This document shows, one piece after another, positions 5,626-6,816 of a stretch of DNA of 6,816 nt (its first letter is position 1; each line of letters opens with the position of its first letter). Made by a program: the position numbers and the translations under genes. The stretch comes from Acidobacteriota bacterium. Its GTDB lineage: Bacteria > Acidobacteriota > UBA6911 > RPQK01. Location of the stretch: contig RPQK01000422.1 in the NCBI GenBank assembly GCA_003819755.1, positions 1 through 6,816 on the forward strand, in the 5' to 3' direction. The notes beneath the pieces were generated by a model that saw nothing but the letters and a program-made list of their open reading frames with translations, was not told the origin of the DNA and searched no databases.

Positions 5626-5690
5626 ACTGGGACAGGATTCACAGGATTAGCCGGCTCTAATCCTGTGAATCCTGTCAATCCTGTCCCAGT
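5626..5690. repeat. Palindrome of 9-base words after the Gfo/Idh/MocA gene; possible terminator
   Basis: The left arm (5626-5649) reads actggg followed by two acaggatt words. The right arm (5658-5690) has three reverse-complement words and ends in cccagt. The inner 18 bases (5632-5649 with 5658-5675) pair perfectly, the outer six (5626-5631 with 5685-5690) pair perfectly, and the right arm carries one extra 9-base unit (5676-5684) that would bulge out. The loop is 8 bases, and agccggct (5649-5656) around it is self-complementary. A short T run (5698-5701) begins 7 bases after the stem. It starts 18 bases after the Gfo stop, so a role in ending that transcript before lepA is plausible, but the T run is weak and a dispersed repeat is equally likely. 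Confidence 0.85.
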
Positions 5691-5765
5691 TAATCCCTTT
5701 TGACGCCGGGTGGCTGATCCTTTCTCCCCTCCCCGCAACTCTGTTACCATATCCGCTGTCCCGCC

Positions 5766-5770
5766 GAGGA
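5766..5770 (+). promoter_or_regulatory. lepA: Likely Shine-Dalgarno of lepA
   Basis: GAGGA lies 10 bases before the ATG at 5781, slightly longer than the optimum but the only purine-rich match here. It supports ATG 5781, which also puts the conserved RNFCIIAHIDHGKST region at the expected distance from the N-terminus. I could not identify a convincing promoter in the 173-base gap before lepA. Confidence 0.55.
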
Positions 5771-5780
5771 TTTCATCAGA

Positions 5781-6816
5781 ATGTCTGAAGACCGACAAAG
5801 CTACACCCGAAATTTCTGCATCATCGCTCATATCGATCATGGCAAGTCCACGCTCGCGGATCGTCTGATCGAAATCACGGGGACGGTCCAGGCGCGCGAC
5901 ATGCGCAATCAGCTCCTCGACAAGATGGACCTGGAGCGCGAACGCGGCATTACGATCAAAATGGCAGCCGTTCGCCTGAAGTACGATGCCCGGGACGGTC
6001 ACGAGTACGAGCTGAATCTGATAGACACACCGGGGCACGTCGACTTCACTTACGAGGTGTCACGCAGTCTGGCGGCGTGCGAAGGGGCCATCCTGGTGGT
6101 GGATGCGGTCCAGGGCGTCGAGGCGCAGACTCTGGCGAATGTGAACCTGGCGCTTAATCACAAGCTCGCCATCATACCGGTCATCAACAAGATCGATCTG
6201 CCGGCCGCCGACCCGGGCCGCGTGCGCAACGAGATTGAGGAAACCCTCCTGATCGATGCGCACGAGTGCCTGGAAGCGAGCGCCAAGCAGGGGATCGGGA
6301 TCGAAGAAATTCTCGAATCAATCGTGGCCCGTATTCCGGCGCCGACCGGAAAGCCTTTCGGGCCGCTGCGCGCCTTGATCTTCGATAGTCACTTCGATCC
6401 TTACGTGGGGATCATCGCATACGTGCGGGTGGTCGACGGGTCGCTGAAAGCAGGGATGCATTTACGGATGATGGCTTCCGGGTTTGAGACGGAGGTCGAC
6501 GGCGTCGGCGTTTTTACACCCGAGATGATGGCAACCGAAGAACTGCAGTCGGGCGAGGTCGGATTTGTGCACGCCGGTATCAAACAGATCGGCGACTGCC
6601 GGGTAGGGGACACGCTCACCGACGCAAGTCAGCCGGCGTCCGAACCCCTTCCCGGGTACAAGCAGGTGAAGCCGATGGTGTTCTGCGGGTTGTACCCGGT
6701 CGACGGAGACCGGTTCCCCGACCTGCGCGAGGCGTTAGGTCGTCTCCAGCTGAACGATGCCGCGTTGAGTTTCGAGCCGGAGACTTCCGCCGCTCTTGGT
6801 TTCGGATTCCGGTGCG
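5781..6816 (+). CDS. lepA: Elongation factor 4 (LepA), N-terminal part (runs off the right edge)
   Basis: 345 codons are visible out of about 600 usual for the family, with no stop before the edge. All GTPase motifs are present: P-loop AHIDHGKST (16-24), switch I RERGITIK (53-60), DTPGH (82-86), NKID (136-139) and SAK (167-169). The segments YEVSRSLAACEGA (91-103) and GVEAQTLANVN (112-122) are typical of LepA, as are the domain II/III pieces VKPMVFCGLYPVDGD (296-310) and ALGFGFRC (338-345), where the window stops. LepA is a conserved ribosomal translocase-type GTPase, reported to back-translocate ribosomes and to influence initiation and ribosome assembly. Domain III and the LepA-specific C-terminal domain are outside the window. 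It is probably a separate housekeeping unit, set off from the Gfo gene by a palindrome. Nothing about it looks unusual. Confidence 0.97.
   Translation, partial: MSEDRQSYTRNFCIIAHIDHGKSTLADRLIEITGTVQARDMRNQLLDKMDLERERGITIKMAAVRLKYDARDGHEYELNLIDTPGHVDFTYEVSRSLAACEGAILVVDAVQGVEAQTLANVNLALNHKLAIIPVINKIDLPAADPGRVRNEIEETLLIDAHECLEASAKQGIGIEEILESIVARIPAPTGKPFGPLRALIFDSHFDPYVGIIAYVRVVDGSLKAGMHLRMMASGFETEVDGVGVFTPEMMATEELQSGEVGFVHAGIKQIGDCRVGDTLTDASQPASEPLPGYKQVKPMVFCGLYPVDGDRFPDLREALGRLQLNDAALSFEPETSAALGFGFRC

Noticed and set aside
5700..5750. Promoter for lepA using TTGACG (5700-5705) and TACCAT (5745-5750)
   Set aside because: The same words as the candidate at 2488-2517, but the spacing is 39 bases, far too long for one sigma-70 promoter, and no -10-like box lies at the right distance from the TTGACG.
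5466..6038. Minus-strand reading frame of 190 codons spanning the Gfo-lepA gap
   Set aside because: It runs antisense through the lepA P-loop region, the palindrome and the Gfo 3' end; the middle is just translated repeat, so it is chance openness.

Overview
The window reads as a piece of a GC-rich, Gram-negative-type bacterial chromosome. It holds a Tat-exported lipoprotein, a membrane-anchored tetraheme cytochrome and a glucan-synthase-like enzyme, and its intergenic gaps are filled with short palindromic repeats. The mix would suit an Acidobacteriota-like or related soil/sediment lineage, but that is a low-confidence guess: nothing here is a firm taxonomic marker except lepA, which could be used for placement.

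Layout, left to right. (1) Positions 2-664 (+) are the 3' end of a GH94-type gene, resembling cyclic beta-1,2-glucan synthases; its 5' part lies outside the window. (2) Positions 692-2218 (-) are a complete short Hsp70/DnaK-like gene, convergent with GH94. The two stop codons sit in opposite arms of one 23-bp inverted repeat (644-696) built from an 8-base word. (3) Positions 2219-2524 are a divergent intergenic region, mostly heptamer repeats, several arranged as a long imperfect inverted repeat. (4) Positions 2525-4237 (+) encode an unusual fusion: a membrane-anchored NapC/NirT/NrfH-like tetraheme cytochrome c joined to a SUMF1/FGE-like domain that lacks the usual catalytic cysteine pair. (5) Positions 4267-5607 (+), 29 bases downstream and behind a strong Shine-Dalgarno, encode a Gfo/Idh/MocA oxidoreductase with a Tat signal and a lipobox-like cysteine. 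(6) Positions 5626-5690 are a third palindrome, made of 9-base words, followed by a short T run. (7) From 5781 (+) the start of lepA (elongation factor 4) runs off the right edge.

How the genes may work together. The most interesting unit is 2525-5607. A tetraheme cytochrome that could exchange electrons with the quinone pool is fused to a SUMF1-type domain and followed at once by a predicted exported, lipid-anchored, nucleotide-dependent sugar or cyclitol oxidoreductase. Topology, spacing and shared direction suggest a two-gene envelope redox module. The domains and export signals are seen in the sequence; the joint function is inference. The GH94, Hsp70 and lepA genes look unrelated to this module.

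Three gene borders (GH94/Hsp70, Hsp70/cytochrome, Gfo/lepA) carry three different families of short-word tandem plus inverted repeats with the same architecture. No tRNA, rRNA, CRISPR array or transposase was seen.
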